64,000 bases of DNA from Neotamlana sedimentorum (lineage in GTDB: Bacteria > Bacteroidota > Bacteroidia > Flavobacteriales > Flavobacteriaceae): positions 186,001 through 250,000 of the forward strand of contig NZ_JTDW01000005.1 of NCBI RefSeq assembly GCF_000943565.1, read 5' to 3'. Both the position numbers and the translations under genes were made by a program. The notes below the pieces were generated by a model. That model ran no database searches. It worked only from the letters and a program-made list of their open reading frames with translations, and was not told where the DNA came from. Below are positions 63,516 through 64,000 of the stretch, piece after piece. The first letter of the stretch is position 1. Each line of letters starts with the position of its first letter.

Positions 63516-64000
63516 TAGTTTGCTAACCTCAATAACATCACCAGGTTGCATACTATCAATTAAAACATCACCAATACGCACACGAGCTAAACGCAGCGTA
63601 GGAAACCCCACAGCCGAGGTCATTTTACGAACCTGCCTAAACTTGCCTTCGTTTAACGTTACCGAAATCCAACTTGTTGGCCCATGCCTATCATCACGTA
63701 TTTTTTGCGTAGTTTCAGGAAGTTCTGGTAAAGCACCTAACTTAAATACTTTACAAGGTTTGGTTTTATACTTTTTACCGTTAAAACCAATTTCAACGCC
63801 TTGCTTTAATTGTTCTATGGCTTCAGGAGTTATATCGCCATTTACTTGAGCGTAATATTCCTTTTCTACTTTTTGGCTGTTTATAAAATCGCTTGTTTGT
63901 CCGTTTGTAGTTAAAAACAATAAACCTTCCGATTTTTCATCTAAACGCCCAATAGCCATTGTCCCTTCAGGAAAATCATGTAATTCACCTAAAAAATGCT
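63507..64000 (-). CDS. RluB/E/F-type rRNA pseudouridine synthase (partial, cut by window end)
   Basis: The coding frame runs off the right end of the window; 164 codons are visible. It isomerises uridine in ribosomal RNA. Before the Met at 63959 the frame continues with HFLGELHDFPEGT, so that Met is not the start. The catalytic Asp is in MAIGRLDEKSEGLL, and FRQVRKMTSAVGFPTLRLARV is the second signature of the RsuA/RluB/E/F branch. The exact target cannot be told; RluE-like is likeliest. Confidence 0.93.
   Translation of the reverse strand, partial: HFLGELHDFPEGTMAIGRLDEKSEGLLFLTTNGQTSDFINSQKVEKEYYAQVNGDITPEAIEQLKQGVEIGFNGKKYKTKPCKVFKLGALPELPETTQKIRDDRHGPTSWISVTLNEGKFRQVRKMTSAVGFPTLRLARVRIGDVLIDSMQPGDVIEVSKLLR

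Overview
The window reads as chromosomal DNA of a low-G+C Bacteroidota, most likely a marine-type Flavobacteriaceae. The evidence is A+T-rich sequence, almost no Shine-Dalgarno sites, many flavobacterial -7 promoter elements (TAnnTTTG) just upstream of starts, two proteins with type IX secretion (T9SS) C-terminal sorting tails, families typical of the group (DUF2911, DUF3857, DUF4920, DUF5723, DUF6095, monomeric Icd), and RNA/housekeeping genes that all fit the phylum. No IS element, prophage, integrase, CRISPR array or rRNA operon was seen; the single tRNA is tRNA-Pro(TGG).

Layout. 0-4.5 kb: smpB, a secreted NTF2-like protein, a CocE/X-Pro peptidase, a PNPOx-like protein, a repeat-rich gap, pcm. 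4.6-12.7 kb: Gfo/Idh oxidoreductase - hbd - yggS - exonuclease/GIY-YIG nuclease, a DUF3857 pseudogene with two in-frame stops, a voltage-gated-type K+ channel with a C-terminal zinc ribbon, miaA, ppnP. 12.7-25.8 kb: an ECF sigma/anti-sigma/surface-repeat operon, DUF2911, meaB, PAP2 phosphatase, MATE pump, nitronate monooxygenase - subtilisin-like T9SS protease - mnmA, a fasciclin lipoprotein, a YwqK/MORN protein. 25.9-36.7 kb: yidC, pyrG, trmD, rplS, icd, murQ, DinB, tRNA-Pro. 36.9-46 kb: TonB receptor - PQQ sugar dehydrogenase - cytochrome c, then udk - divIC/ftsB - mutA - lipoprotein - mutB (methylmalonyl-CoA mutase; its chaperone GTPase meaB is 25 kb away). 46-51 kb: epimerase, mnmD, DUF4920, ilvE, a discoidin-like lipoprotein, a MazG-like enzyme. 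51.2-60.3 kb: a regulated locus described below. 60.6-64 kb: SRPBCC/GyrI protein, crcB, a second ECF sigma factor with a membrane partner, and a pseudouridine synthase cut by the window end.

The most interesting region is 51.2-60.3 kb. A tight run encodes a small membrane protein, a cytoplasmic trypsin/Nal1-like serine protease, a protein of unknown family, a TPR sensor kinase and a NarL-type response regulator. It is followed by a secreted LRR/T9SS protein and a unit ending in a DUF5723 outer-membrane-type protein. Three near-identical 22-bp palindromes (outer half ATAC, inner half GTAT) sit 19-20 bp upstream of a -7 element in front of each transcription unit. This suggests one self-regulating two-component regulon linking an intracellular protease, a membrane component and surface proteins.

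Other notable points: a REP-like palindrome that inserts in frame into mnmD, a 48-bp tandem duplication at the mnmD 3' end, a dispersed element present twice whose terminal stem shows compensatory base changes, several genes with TTG or even ATT/ATC-type starts, and an identical 19-bp promoter/start sequence in front of trmD and rplS. All family names come from reading the translated sequences and from memory; no database search was possible.
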